This document shows positions 36,635 through 45,323 of a stretch of DNA of 64,000 nucleotides, piece after piece. The notes under the pieces are model-generated. The model saw nothing but the letters and a program-made list of their open reading frames with translations. It had not been told where the DNA came from and made no database searches. A program made the translations under genes and the position numbers. Source of the stretch: Halomonas binhaiensis (GTDB lineage Bacteria > Pseudomonadota > Gammaproteobacteria > Pseudomonadales > Halomonadaceae); contig NZ_CP038437.2 of assembly GCF_008329985.2 (NCBI RefSeq), forward strand, positions 1,054,001 to 1,118,000. The letters run 5' to 3'. The number at the start of each line of letters is the position of its first letter. Positions within the stretch are counted from its first letter, which is position 1.

Positions 36635-37882
36635 TCAGTTTCTTTTTATTTGTTTTGCTAAGTCGGTTAGTTGCGAAAGGATATTCCCTGTGTCGTTTTC
36701 CTTCGATTCATTATAAGAGGTGTTCTCGGAAAAAACTGTTTTGGCAACGTGAACCCTTAAGTCTTCGGCATTCTTGGGGTCCATTAACTCAATATATGGA
36801 TCTAGCGTTGTAATTATATGTTGACGGCGCCTGTTATTTATTTCATTTTCTCGATGTTTTCCTGACTCTTTAGCAAAATAAAATGCTGGAACAAAAACTA
36901 CCAGTGAAAGTGGGATGCGACCAACTACTTTTACCCAATCGAACGTGTAATCGCCATTCTCAAAAATCAGCCTTAACTCGGGAACAACAAGAAAGCAAAC
37001 TCCTAGCAACATCAGTGCTGATGCATATAGGCGATACCTATTTGCCACCTTTTTTTCATCATTAGCATAGGACGAATATGCACCGGCCTGCAGAGTGTTA
37101 ATCGTAACGCCGTATACCTTGGTTGCATCATCTTGGAGTTTAGTCAGCACTTCAATAATTTTTACAGTTTTCAATGAAAGATTTTTAAATTCATCATCCG
37201 ACTTTCCTGTGTACTCTCTGATGTGTCCTTCGAGTTTTTTTGAATATTCGGATAAGTCCTTGTTGAATCTTTCAGATCTTTCTTTTTCACTTGATTGGTA
37301 TTGAGTATTAAATTCTGCAGTTTGTTTCTGTATCGTCTGCTCTACATTGTCAATCTGAGTACTAAGTTCTGCCAGCTTTGATTCCTTTTTATTGATCTCT
37401 TGGTCTAAGGTCTTGACATGCTCGACTAACGCACTTACAGACTGTTCGGTCTCTTTTTTGTATTTTGTTATATATGAACCAATGGTTTCGGAGTATGCGC
37501 TGACAGATCTTTTGATGTTCTTATCAGTAACGGCATATGCAGACGCTGGGGTCTGCTGAAACTGGATAATAAGGGTGTCTGCCTGTGCATTTGCATTAGT
37601 GAGATGTCCAGCATTTTTACTTCCTTTGAATGAGTTTATTTCATTGATGCAACCTTGTGCGCTTTTCTGAATATTTGCCAAATGATTGAATGGGATTATT
37701 TCTGGATCAATGTTTTCAAAGATTCCGTTTAAATAGTTAACCACCTTCCTTAGCCTTGCAATATCTTCAGTAACACCTTCCGTAGCCTCTTCCATAAGAC
37801 CATCATCATGAATTAACTCTATTAGGTTGGCCCATACGCCTATTAAAGCATGGTTATTGAATTTATCTGTCCATTTAGACAT
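36635..37882 (-). CDS. Coiled-coil protein with two membrane segments, unknown function
   Basis: A 415-residue protein; ATG 37882 is chosen with GGAG eight bases upstream (a GTG one codon earlier is possible). Residues ~110-240 are a long coiled coil rich in Glu/Lys/Gln (KKESKLAELSTQIDNVEQTI). Two hydrophobic helices follow, around LYASALMLLGVCFLVV and IPLSLVVFVPAFYF. A ~75-residue cytoplasmic tail with HRENEINNRRRQHI comes last. No family is recognised. The architecture, coiled-coil sensor plus paired helices, is reminiscent of membrane components in defence systems, but that is only an analogy. The gene is AT-rich like its neighbours. Confidence 0.7.
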   Translation of the reverse strand: MSKWTDKFNNHALIGVWANLIELIHDDGLMEEATEGVTEDIARLRKVVNYLNGIFENIDPEIIPFNHLANIQKSAQGCINEINSFKGSKNAGHLTNANAQADTLIIQFQQTPASAYAVTDKNIKRSVSAYSETIGSYITKYKKETEQSVSALVEHVKTLDQEINKKESKLAELSTQIDNVEQTIQKQTAEFNTQYQSSEKERSERFNKDLSEYSKKLEGHIREYTGKSDDEFKNLSLKTVKIIEVLTKLQDDATKVYGVTINTLQAGAYSSYANDEKKVANRYRLYASALMLLGVCFLVVPELRLIFENGDYTFDWVKVVGRIPLSLVVFVPAFYFAKESGKHRENEINNRRRQHIITTLDPYIELMDPKNAEDLRVHVAKTVFSENTSYNESKENDTGNILSQLTDLAKQIKRN

Positions 37883-37903
37883 CACTTGCTCTCCGGAAGA
37901 AAT

Positions 37904-38653
37904 TTAATGCTTCGGTCCGTCGCGCGAGGAGCGAACGTCGGCTGAATTGCCTTTGTTAGGATTCGCACGCTCATTCTCTTGATGTGAATCGAAATGGGCT
38001 CGCAGGCCAGCAAAATTGAACTCCATGCTCCGTACTTTAAGCCTGTTTTCTTTCATTAAGACACCAAGCAAGGCGGCCAGTACAGCCACCACAGCAGGGA
38101 TCACTAAGAACAAAAGTTGCTTTGGTTCCGAGGTTGTGCGCGATTCCATTGAAGTGACAAACCCAACTACAGCGGTCATCATGCCTACCATCATGCTCAT
38201 CGTAACAACCATTTGCCGCCGATAACGAGCGGCCTTCTGATAGTCTTCCGCTACTACCTTTTGCTCGAGACCTGGTGATTCTTCTTTAATGACAGATAGC
38301 TTTTCACAAAAATCTTCCTTGGTTGAAGCCGAGATGAAGCTTGAATCCATAACCTCTTTGGTCAATTCAGAAGCAAATTCATTCAGGTCATACAGTGTGG
38401 ATCGGTCCAGCCCGTAACGACGAGCGGTCGCAGTAGCTAGCCTTTGTAACACGTCATTGGCGGGAATAACTCCTTCTGATATGCCTGGTCGCACAGCATA
38501 TAGAATCTCTTGATTGGCTTGGTCGATTCGGCGCAGGTACTCGCGGTTGTCTCGGCGTGAAAAGATTGATCTGGTTATAAAGGCGACAACCAAGCTACTT
38601 AGAACGCCCGCACCAATCCCTACGACCCAAGGGTTGTTAATAAATTCGTCCAT
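37904..38653 (-). CDS. Three-helix membrane protein of unknown function
   Basis: A 249-residue protein starting at ATG 38653 (AGGG five bases upstream; a TTG one codon earlier is less likely). It has an N-terminal helix (VVGIGAGVLSSLVVAFI), a ~120-residue charged cytoplasmic region, then two helices close together (MVVTMSMMVGMMTAVVGFV and FLVIPAVVAVLAALLGVLM) and a polar tail. No family is recognised. It is 21 bases upstream of the coiled-coil membrane gene, so the two probably form an operon and may form one membrane complex. Confidence 0.7.
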   Translation of the reverse strand: MDEFINNPWVVGIGAGVLSSLVVAFITRSIFSRRDNREYLRRIDQANQEILYAVRPGISEGVIPANDVLQRLATATARRYGLDRSTLYDLNEFASELTKEVMDSSFISASTKEDFCEKLSVIKEESPGLEQKVVAEDYQKAARYRRQMVVTMSMMVGMMTAVVGFVTSMESRTTSEPKQLLFLVIPAVVAVLAALLGVLMKENRLKVRSMEFNFAGLRAHFDSHQENERANPNKGNSADVRSSRDGPKH

Positions 38654-39457
38654 CAAAACCCTATATGGCTAACAGATACTAGTCCGCACACCTTATATTC
38701 CACCTGAACGCTCACTCGATCACCTCTCATCCTATTGAAATTTATAGAAATCTAGTATGGGTCGGCAGTATGACTGCCAATTATCGGACATGCTGCATAT
38801 CTCCAACAAGCTTGCCTGCAGTCCATCCGCTTTGGGTCGCAAGCCGCCTCAGGACCAGTCAAGTTCTCCTAAGACCCTCCTTGTTTCGAACTTGGCATAG
38901 ATTCCCCCATTTCGCCACTGACGCTACTCCAACGGCCAGTAAACTCTGCATAAATACGCATGATTTTGCATGAGTAGTGAAGGCCTTCTAACCCCTTTGG
39001 GGCGCAGTAATGGCGGGCCTTGGAAGCCAGCGCATGAGTGCATAAAAACCGACAGGTTTAGAGCGCGGGCGGGGAGGGGTGACGATTGTGCGCGGGCGTG
39101 GTGAACGCCGCAGGGAAGAGCAGCGGATCCGGCAACGCTCTTGGAGGCGTTTGGAGTTGGCTGAATGCCGACTTATGCCCCAGGCATCAAAAACGGCCCT
39201 ATGAGGGGCATAGGGCTGAATGGGAATGAGGCGGTTATTGGGCATCTCACCAGATCAACTTGAGGACGAATAGGGGCCTGCACAGCTTGGTGAGCAAGAT
39301 AGTTACCGAGTGATGCTTGCGAGGATCGACTGGAACTGATTAGCCAAGTCAGCATGAGCGAAGGGGATTAGCGGGCCACGATCCCGCTAATCAGCGTGAC
39401 TCAACCTCTGGAATGTCGGCGTTACGAGAGAGGTTGAGTTGATGCCTGGTTGTCTCT
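38654..39457. other. Gene-poor region with possible phage-derived relic
   Basis: About 800 bases without a well-supported gene. The minus-strand frame 38988-39245 ends in words (KPVGFYALMRWLPRPAITA) that recall the Icd-like/Ash-like reading frames common in P4-type satellite phages. It lacks a clear ribosome binding site and is rated a relic. A hairpin GCCCTATG/CATAGGGC lies at 39196-39216. Confidence 0.4.
39366..39439 (-). terminator. Double hairpin downstream of double-glycine peptide gene
   Basis: Two inverted repeats follow each other: GATTAGCGGG/CCCGCTAATC (39366-39375 and 39383-39392) and ACTCAACCTCT/AGAGGTTGAGT (39399-39409 and 39429-39439). They begin 19 bases after the stop of the peptide gene at 39458-39676 and probably terminate its transcript. 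Confidence 0.65.
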
Positions 39458-39676
39458 TCAGAACAGCAGCTCGCCAACACCTTCAGCAATACGATTCAGA
39501 GGATTCGGCGCTAGATTCGAGAGCATTTGAATGACCTGACCACCGTAAACATCAAGATAGTTTTGGGCTTGGGTCGCATCAACGGGCAAAAGGCCAACCA
39601 CATCGCTCAAAAAGCCACCGCCTACCACTGCATCCAGTTCCTCTGTGCTTAGCGTACGAAGCGTCGATTCTGTCAT
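39458..39676 (-). CDS. Double-glycine leader peptide precursor 1 (bacteriocin-like)
   Basis: A 72-residue precursor. ATG 39676 is chosen because AGGG lies five bases upstream and because the leader then matches its neighbour. The leader MTESTLRTLSTEELDAVVGGG has the L-x2-ELDxVxGG pattern cut by C39-peptidase ABC transporters after the Gly pair. The predicted mature part (about 51 residues, starting GFLSDVV or FLSDVV) is hydrophobic, ends in GVGELLF and has no Cys. Known families with such leaders are class II bacteriocins, microcins and RiPP precursors. The maturation transporter and any immunity gene are not evident in this window. Function is unknown. Confidence 0.75.
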   Translation of the reverse strand: MTESTLRTLSTEELDAVVGGGFLSDVVGLLPVDATQAQNYLDVYGGQVIQMLSNLAPNPLNRIAEGVGELLF

Positions 39677-39776
39677 CACATCCCTCATCATTGTGTCTCA
39701 GTGAGTAAAGTGGTTGATTTTTCTATTCAGCCCCTTGATGACAAGGGGGTTCCCAGCATAAGCCGCGTTAAATGCC

Positions 39777-39986
39777 CTAACCGCCTAGCAGGTTCTGCAG
39801 TATGCTGTTCTCCACCAAGAGCTCACCCAGCAAGCCGCTCACCAGCCCGTTTTCGCCCAGCAAATCCAAGTCTATTACATAGTCATTAGGGGTCAGCTCG
39901 AAGCCATTGCCACCAAGGCTAATAAGGCCACCAGCAACCGCGTCCAGTTCCTCTGGGCTTAGTGTACGAATCGTCGATTCTGTCAT
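39777..39986 (-). CDS. Double-glycine leader peptide precursor 2 (bacteriocin-like)
   Basis: A 69-residue precursor with a strong ribosome binding site (GGAGG, five bases before ATG 39986). Its leader MTESTIRTLSPEELDAVAGG is almost the same as that of the peptide 100 bases downstream, while the cores are unrelated. The core (about 49 residues) is acidic and Leu/Gly-rich (DYVIDLDLLGENGLVSGLLG) and lacks Cys. Conserved leader with divergent core is the classic sign of secreted peptides that share one processing transporter. A two-peptide bacteriocin is one possibility; a signalling peptide pair is another. Both genes probably share one promoter upstream of 39986. Confidence 0.75.
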   Translation of the reverse strand: MTESTIRTLSPEELDAVAGGLISLGGNGFELTPNDYVIDLDLLGENGLVSGLLGELLVENSILQNLLGG

Positions 39987-40171
39987 TGTTCCCTCCATTA
40001 GATTCCCTCGTCACATCGCAGGTTGTGATCCGATATCTTTAGATTCTAATGGAATCCTCTGTGTCAGCCGTCATGACATGTTAGAAGGGCGTAAATAACC
40101 GTAACGAGAGGTAGTGAGCTCTGGGTTCATCGCCTTGCCTTGCTTTCATCACGTTGCCTTTGGATTGGCTT

Positions 40172-40585
<414 letters not shown>

Positions 40586-40735
40586 GCGAGTCGCGCATTA
40601 TAAGCATCTGACTCGTCAAGATAAACCCATGTTGTGGAAAGTGTTTGAATTGATGGTATTCCGTCGCGATACCATGATGCATGGGCAATGAACGCGAATC
40701 AGGCATGCGGAGACAGCGCGACGGCAGGATTCGCG

Positions 40736-41209
40736 TCAAGTGCTGTGCGCTACCAGACGTTCACGGCGCGCATTGCTCGCATAGATCAGGCATAGCGCAC
40801 CGGCCAGCAGGACGATGGCTATCATGCGTGAGCTATCCAGTGGCAGGCGAGTATTACCCAGCCAGCCGAAGTGATCGATCATCAGGCTCATCAGCATCTG
40901 CCCCGAGATGACGGCGACAGTGGCCGCAGCGGTACCGACGCGGGGAATGGCAAATACAATGGCGAGCATATAGACCACACCAAACAATGCACCAGTCAAC
41001 TGCCACTTGGGCACGCTGAACAGGGTGGCCTCGTGATGCGGTTCAAAGAAGAACACCAGCAGAAAGGTCACGACGGCACCCATCGAGAAGGTGAGCCAGG
41101 CACTGGCTAGTACACCGACAGTGGAACCGAGGCGGCCATTGATGGATGACTGAGCGGCGAGCACGGCTCCGCCTAGCAGCAGAAGCGGATATATCAGGGT
41201 GAGAAGCAC
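40736..41209 (-). CDS. DMT-superfamily small transporter (DUF606/YdcZ type), subunit 1
   Basis: A 157-residue, four-to-five-helix membrane protein. GTG 41209 is chosen because AAGGAG lies seven bases upstream; longer frames add a non-hydrophobic stretch. The motifs AAQSSINGRLG, SMGAVVTFLLVFFFEP, GALFGVVYMLAIVFAIPRVG and MIDHFGWLG are those of DUF606 (YdcZ-like) proteins, half-sized members of the drug/metabolite transporter superfamily. These commonly occur as pairs that probably form a heterodimer. The next gene is such a partner. Substrate unknown. Confidence 0.85.
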   Translation of the reverse strand: MLLTLIYPLLLLGGAVLAAQSSINGRLGSTVGVLASAWLTFSMGAVVTFLLVFFFEPHHEATLFSVPKWQLTGALFGVVYMLAIVFAIPRVGTAAATVAVISGQMLMSLMIDHFGWLGNTRLPLDSSRMIAIVLLAGALCLIYASNARRERLVAHST

Positions 41210-41232
41210 TGGAATCTCCTTGGATGTAAGGT

Positions 41233-41664
41233 TCAGTAGATGAGCCACAGCGCAGCGAGAATCAGGACCAGGGCACCGATCCGATAGCTGTCGACTGCTC
41301 GCCGTTCGCTGCCCAGCCAGCCGAAGTGATCGATCACCAGGCTGGCGGCGACCTGGCCACACAGAATGCCCACCATCGTCATGCCGACGCCGACCAGCGG
41401 CGTGGTGACAGTCAGCACGACGACGTAGATTGGCCCAAGCAGGCCTCCAGTCAGTAGCCAGCGTGGTTGATTGAACAGGGTAGAGATTGGCGCACGGCCA
41501 ACGAATACCATGGCCAGCGACAACAACAGAGCCCCCACCAAAAAGATGGATAAGGTTGCCGACAGGTGACCAACCTGTTCACCCAACGGGCCTAGCAGGC
41601 CGGCTTCGACCGATAGGCCCATGCCAGCGCAAAGCACTAGCAGCAAGATCGTGAGTTGCGGCAT
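41233..41664 (-). CDS. DMT-superfamily small transporter (DUF606/YdcZ type), subunit 2
   Basis: A 143-residue paralogue of the adjacent gene (23 bases apart, same strand). It shares the VIDHFGWLGSERR motif near residue 110 and the same helix pattern; GGAGG precedes ATG 41664. The pair probably forms a heterodimeric inner-membrane exporter or importer. The divergent LysR gene begins 86 bases away, so the promoters overlap and LysR control of this pair is likely. Confidence 0.85.
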   Translation of the reverse strand: MPQLTILLLVLCAGMGLSVEAGLLGPLGEQVGHLSATLSIFLVGALLLSLAMVFVGRAPISTLFNQPRWLLTGGLLGPIYVVVLTVTTPLVGVGMTMVGILCGQVAASLVIDHFGWLGSERRAVDSYRIGALVLILAALWLIY

Positions 41665-41750
41665 GTCCGCCTCCGCTTGAGGAAAGCCGACACCTTAGTT
41701 TTATGCTGTAATAGGCACAATCCAGTGAATTGACAAAGGTTCATTGTCCT

Positions 41751-42665
41751 ATGGGCAACGATGTGCAACTGCTGTCACTGCGGCTTTTTATTCGAGTGGC
41801 CCATTCCGGCAGCTTCACTGAGGCCGCGTACGATTTCGACCTCCCGCCATCCTCGGTGTCACGTCGCATCTCTGCACTGGAGCAGGCGCTGGGCCAGCGC
41901 CTGTTGTATCGACATTCTCGAGCCGTAAGGCTGACAGAGGCGGGCGAGCGTTATCTGAGCCAGGTCAGCGAGGCACTGGCACTGCTGGATATGGCTACCG
42001 ACGAAGTCTCCGGAACGGCGAGCGTGCCCCGGGGCATATTGCGGATCAATGCGCCGGTGGCATATGGCCGCAAGCACATTGCTCCACTGTTGGAAGCCTT
42101 TCAGTCCAGATACCCTGAACTGGAAATCGAACTGACCCTGACCGATGCGTTTGTCGATCCGGTGCAGGAAGGGGCAGATGTGGTGGTGCGCATCGGCGCC
42201 TTGGAGGACTCCAGCCTGGTGGCACGAGAGCTGTCTTGGCAACGTTTTGTGATTGCTGCTTCACCCGGCTATCTGGCCCGCCACGGCGTGCCCACGCAGC
42301 CTGAAGACCTGGGCCATCATAATTGTCTGGTCTACAAGGGGACGCGGGGGAAACAGCCCTGGTACGTACGTCGCGAAGACCACGAGTCATTCCAGGCCAT
42401 CGAGGTGCATGGCAACCTGCGCAGCAACAATGCCGAGAGTCTGATTGAAGCTGCCATCAGTGACCAAGGTGTGGTGCTCTTTCCCACATGGCTGCTGCAG
42501 GATGCATTGAATGATGGAGGATTGGTCCCTGTGCTGGAAGATTGGCAGGCTGCCAATCAGCCTCGCATCGACGGTATTCATCTCATCTTCCCGGAGAACC
42601 GGCTGCGTTCTCCCAAGGTGGGGGCCTTTGTCGATTACCTGTTTGCTCAACACTCCAACGGATAG
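41751..42665 (+). CDS. LysR-family transcriptional regulator
   Basis: A 304-residue regulator. ATG 41751 is preferred to a TTG at 41730. The N-terminal winged helix is clear (RLFIRVAHSGSFTEAAYDF, SSVSRRISALEQALGQRLL), followed by the periplasmic-binding-like effector domain from about residue 90. It is closest in style to the CrgA/DsdC-like group acting on small molecules. Divergent orientation from the DMT pair suggests it regulates those transporters and itself. Confidence 0.88.
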   Translation: MGNDVQLLSLRLFIRVAHSGSFTEAAYDFDLPPSSVSRRISALEQALGQRLLYRHSRAVRLTEAGERYLSQVSEALALLDMATDEVSGTASVPRGILRINAPVAYGRKHIAPLLEAFQSRYPELEIELTLTDAFVDPVQEGADVVVRIGALEDSSLVARELSWQRFVIAASPGYLARHGVPTQPEDLGHHNCLVYKGTRGKQPWYVRREDHESFQAIEVHGNLRSNNAESLIEAAISDQGVVLFPTWLLQDALNDGGLVPVLEDWQAANQPRIDGIHLIFPENRLRSPKVGAFVDYLFAQHSNG

Positions 42666-42758
42666 TAGGGGCTTGGGCTCGGGCTTGCGTGATGCGGATG
42701 CCGCCGCGCGCATTCCTCGGTAGAATGCGCTCATCCATTCCCTCTGATCTGTTCCTGC

Positions 42759-43628
42759 ATGTCTGACTCTTCTTCTCCGCTTGTCCCTTCATCCTTTCTG
42801 TCAGCGCGTGGTGATCGCCACTTCGATGGCCTGGCCGACAAGTTCTCTGCGTCCCTTTACGGCCATCTGCGTGGTGAGCTGCGTCTATCGCTGCTGGATC
42901 GCTTGTTGCCGGAGATGCTCGACCTGCATGGCCAGCCGGTGCTGGATGTCGGGGCGGGTCTCGGGCAGCAGGCGTGCTGGTTCCTGCAACGTGGCCATCA
43001 TGTAACGTTGGCGGAGCCTGCGGAGGAAATGCTGGCGCGGGCACGCCAAGTGGTGGGTGAGGGCGAGTCGGCCAGCTTTGTACATGCGCCATTGCAGGAA
43101 CTGGTTCAGCAGGCGCCGGGACCCTGGGCGCTGGTGATATGCCATGCCGTGCTGGAGTGGCTGGGGAATCCTCGCGAAGGGCTGGCTCATCTGGCCTCTC
43201 TGGTAGCGCCGGGCGGTCAGCTGTCGTTGATGGTGTTCAACCGTGATGCTCTGCGCATGTCCAATGTGGTCAAGGGCAATCTGGAAAAGGCACTGGCGGA
43301 TCGCCTGGAAGGCAAGGGCGAGCGTCAGCGGCTGACACCGATCTCTCCGTTGATCCATGACCAGGTGATGGACTGGAGCGCCGAGCTCGGGTTGCACTTT
43401 GAAGGTGTCGCAGGCATTCGCGTTTTCCATGACTACCTGCGCCGCCCTCCGCAGAGCGAGCAGGAACTCAAGCATCTGGTCGAGCTGGAGCATCAATATT
43501 GCCGCAGTGAGCCACATTGGCGTCTGGGGCGTTATCTGCTGTACACCTTCAGCCGCCCCTCCGCGGCAGAGGCAGTATCAGGAGAGCAGTCATCACAACC
43601 ACTATCACCACAGGAGAACCCGCGATGA
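42759..43628 (+). CDS. cmoM: tRNA 5-carboxymethoxyuridine methyltransferase
   Basis: The 289-residue SAM-dependent methyltransferase resembles CmoM (SmtA). The N-terminus has FDGLADKFSASLYGHLRGELR and motif I is PVLDVGAGLGQQA. Then come CHAVLEWLGNPREGL, SLMVFNRDALRMSNVV and RVFHDYLR near the C-terminus. CmoM methylates cmo5U34 of selected tRNAs to the methyl ester mcmo5U. CmoA and CmoB, the two earlier enzymes, are encoded at 59068-59811 and 58060-59067. The stop overlaps rsmC by four bases, so the two methyltransferases are co-translated. The last ~25 residues are an extension not needed for the fold. Confidence 0.88.
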   Translation: MSDSSSPLVPSSFLSARGDRHFDGLADKFSASLYGHLRGELRLSLLDRLLPEMLDLHGQPVLDVGAGLGQQACWFLQRGHHVTLAEPAEEMLARARQVVGEGESASFVHAPLQELVQQAPGPWALVICHAVLEWLGNPREGLAHLASLVAPGGQLSLMVFNRDALRMSNVVKGNLEKALADRLEGKGERQRLTPISPLIHDQVMDWSAELGLHFEGVAGIRVFHDYLRRPPQSEQELKHLVELEHQYCRSEPHWRLGRYLLYTFSRPSAAEAVSGEQSSQPLSPQENPR

Positions 43629-44644
43629 GCGCCGAGACCCCGGTATGCCAGCTATTGGAGCGTCAAGATGCGGACTATCGCGGCTGGTGGTGGGTGGCTC
43701 CGCCTCGCGATGCCTGGCTGGAAGGAGGTGAAGGCCGTTTGATCAGTGCTGACCTGGCCGTGAGACAGGCCTGGCAGGCGCGGGGCCGCGAGGCGGTATC
43801 ACCGTTTGTGGAGGATTCCTCGCTGCAAGGTCCCGGTGCTGTGCTGTTCTGGCCCAAGGCACATGCACTGGGAGAATGGTGGTTGCTGTGGTTATGTGCC
43901 AACTTGCCGGAAGGCACACTTCTGCAACTGATCGGTGAGCATCAGGGGGGCATCAAGCGTGTGCTCAAGGTGCTGGCTGCACTAGGTCTGGGGTGCCGCA
44001 AGGTCGATAGCGCCCGACGCTGCACCTTGTTCGAGACGCGCACGGCGCGACTGGCGCTGCCGCCGGAAGCGGTATGGACGCAGTTTACCGCGGAGGGCAT
44101 CGCGGAAGGGCTGACCCTGGCCAGCCATCCGGGTGTGTTCGGCCACGGCAAGCTGGATGAAGGAACCTTGCTGCTGCTGGAACAGTTGCCCGCCCAGTTA
44201 CCTGCGGGCGAAGTGCTGGACATGGGTTGTGGTGACGGCATTCTGGCGGCCTGGATGGCTCGGGAAGGACGCGATGTCACGGCGGTGGATGTCAGTACCT
44301 TTGCGGTAGAAGCCACGCGACGCACCCTCAGGGCGAATGAGCTGGCTGGGGAAGTGCTGGAAAGCGATGTCTATTCGGCGCTGAAGGGAGAGACCGCACA
44401 GGAGGGGAAGCGTTTCGATGCCATCATCAGCAACCCGCCATTCCACCTCGAACGCGCCATCGATTATGGGCCTGCAGCACGGCTGATCCAGCAGGCCCCC
44501 GAGCATCTCAAGCCCGGTGGGCGCCTGGTCCTGGTGGCCAATGCCTTTCTGCCTTATGCAGAACCTCTGGAGCGCGCTTTCGGTGGCTTCGAAGTGCTTG
44601 CCGATAATGGGCGGTTCCGGGTGTATGCCGCGACCCGCCGATAA
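43625..44644 (+). CDS. rsmC: 16S rRNA (guanine1207-N2)-methyltransferase
   Basis: The 339-residue protein starts at 43625, inside the cmoM stop (ATGA overlap). An N-terminal degenerate methyltransferase-like domain precedes a catalytic domain with motif I LDMGCGDGILAAWMA and the exocyclic-amine motif NPPF (Asn270-Phe273). ASHPGVFGHGKLDEGT lies between them. This two-domain layout is that of RsmC, which methylates G1207 of 16S rRNA in the 30S subunit. The operon with cmoM gathers two translation-related methyltransferases. Confidence 0.9.
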   Translation: MSAETPVCQLLERQDADYRGWWWVAPPRDAWLEGGEGRLISADLAVRQAWQARGREAVSPFVEDSSLQGPGAVLFWPKAHALGEWWLLWLCANLPEGTLLQLIGEHQGGIKRVLKVLAALGLGCRKVDSARRCTLFETRTARLALPPEAVWTQFTAEGIAEGLTLASHPGVFGHGKLDEGTLLLLEQLPAQLPAGEVLDMGCGDGILAAWMAREGRDVTAVDVSTFAVEATRRTLRANELAGEVLESDVYSALKGETAQEGKRFDAIISNPPFHLERAIDYGPAARLIQQAPEHLKPGGRLVLVANAFLPYAEPLERAFGGFEVLADNGRFRVYAATRR

Positions 44645-44661
44645 CCTGACGCCTGGTCAGG

Positions 44662-45204
44662 TCAGGCATCAGTCTCCGCATCAGCCCCCGGCAGGCGATA
44701 GTGAATCTCGCTGATCAACCAGGTCTGTTCGCCGCCGGGGGCAGCTACCGTCACTTCGTCATCCAGTGACTTGCCCAGCAATGCCTTGGCCAATGGAGCA
44801 TCCACACTGATCCAGTGCCTGGTGGTGTCTGTCTCATCGTGGCCGACGATACGAATGTGCATTTCTTCGCCCTGTTCGTCTTCCAGCGTCACGAAGGCAC
44901 CGAAATATACCTTGTCAGTGTTGGCCGGGAGACGGTCCACGACCTGCAACTCATCGAGGCGCTTGGTCAGGTAGCGGATGCGTGCGATGACCCGATTGAG
45001 TTCTTTCTTGTTGTAGGTGTAATCCGCATTCTCGCTACGGTCGCCCAAGGCAGCGGCTTCGCCGACCTTGGCTGACAATGCCGGGCGCTTTACCCGCGAC
45101 AGGTGGTCGAGGATGCCGCGCAGGCGCTGGGCACCTTCCAGGGTGATCAGGTTGCTCTTGGGTTCCTGGCGCGGGTCCTTGGCAGGGTCGCGCCAGCGGG
45201 TCAT
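44662..45204 (-). CDS. greB: Transcription elongation factor GreB
   Basis: The 180-residue protein has the GreA/GreB coiled-coil hairpin with the acidic tip in GDRSENADYTYNKKEL and a C-terminal FKBP-like domain (FGAFVTLEDEQGEE, WISVDAPLAKALLGK, EVTVAAPGG). The basic patch and the YLTKRLDELQVVD phrase fit GreB rather than GreA. It stimulates transcript cleavage in backtracked RNA polymerase. ATG 45204 (AAAGG upstream) gives the MTRWRDP start seen in relatives; ATG 45219 with GAGG upstream would add five residues. Confidence 0.88.
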   Translation of the reverse strand: MTRWRDPAKDPRQEPKSNLITLEGAQRLRGILDHLSRVKRPALSAKVGEAAALGDRSENADYTYNKKELNRVIARIRYLTKRLDELQVVDRLPANTDKVYFGAFVTLEDEQGEEMHIRIVGHDETDTTRHWISVDAPLAKALLGKSLDDEVTVAAPGGEQTWLISEIHYRLPGADAETDA

Positions 45205-45323
45205 ATTGCGGCCTTTCATGACATACCTCGAAATTCTCAGGCCGTTGAGATTGCCTTGGCGCCTCCCTGAAGACAAGAGGGGCGCTCCAAGACAGTACGG
45301 CGACCTGCAAGCAAAAGAACAGG

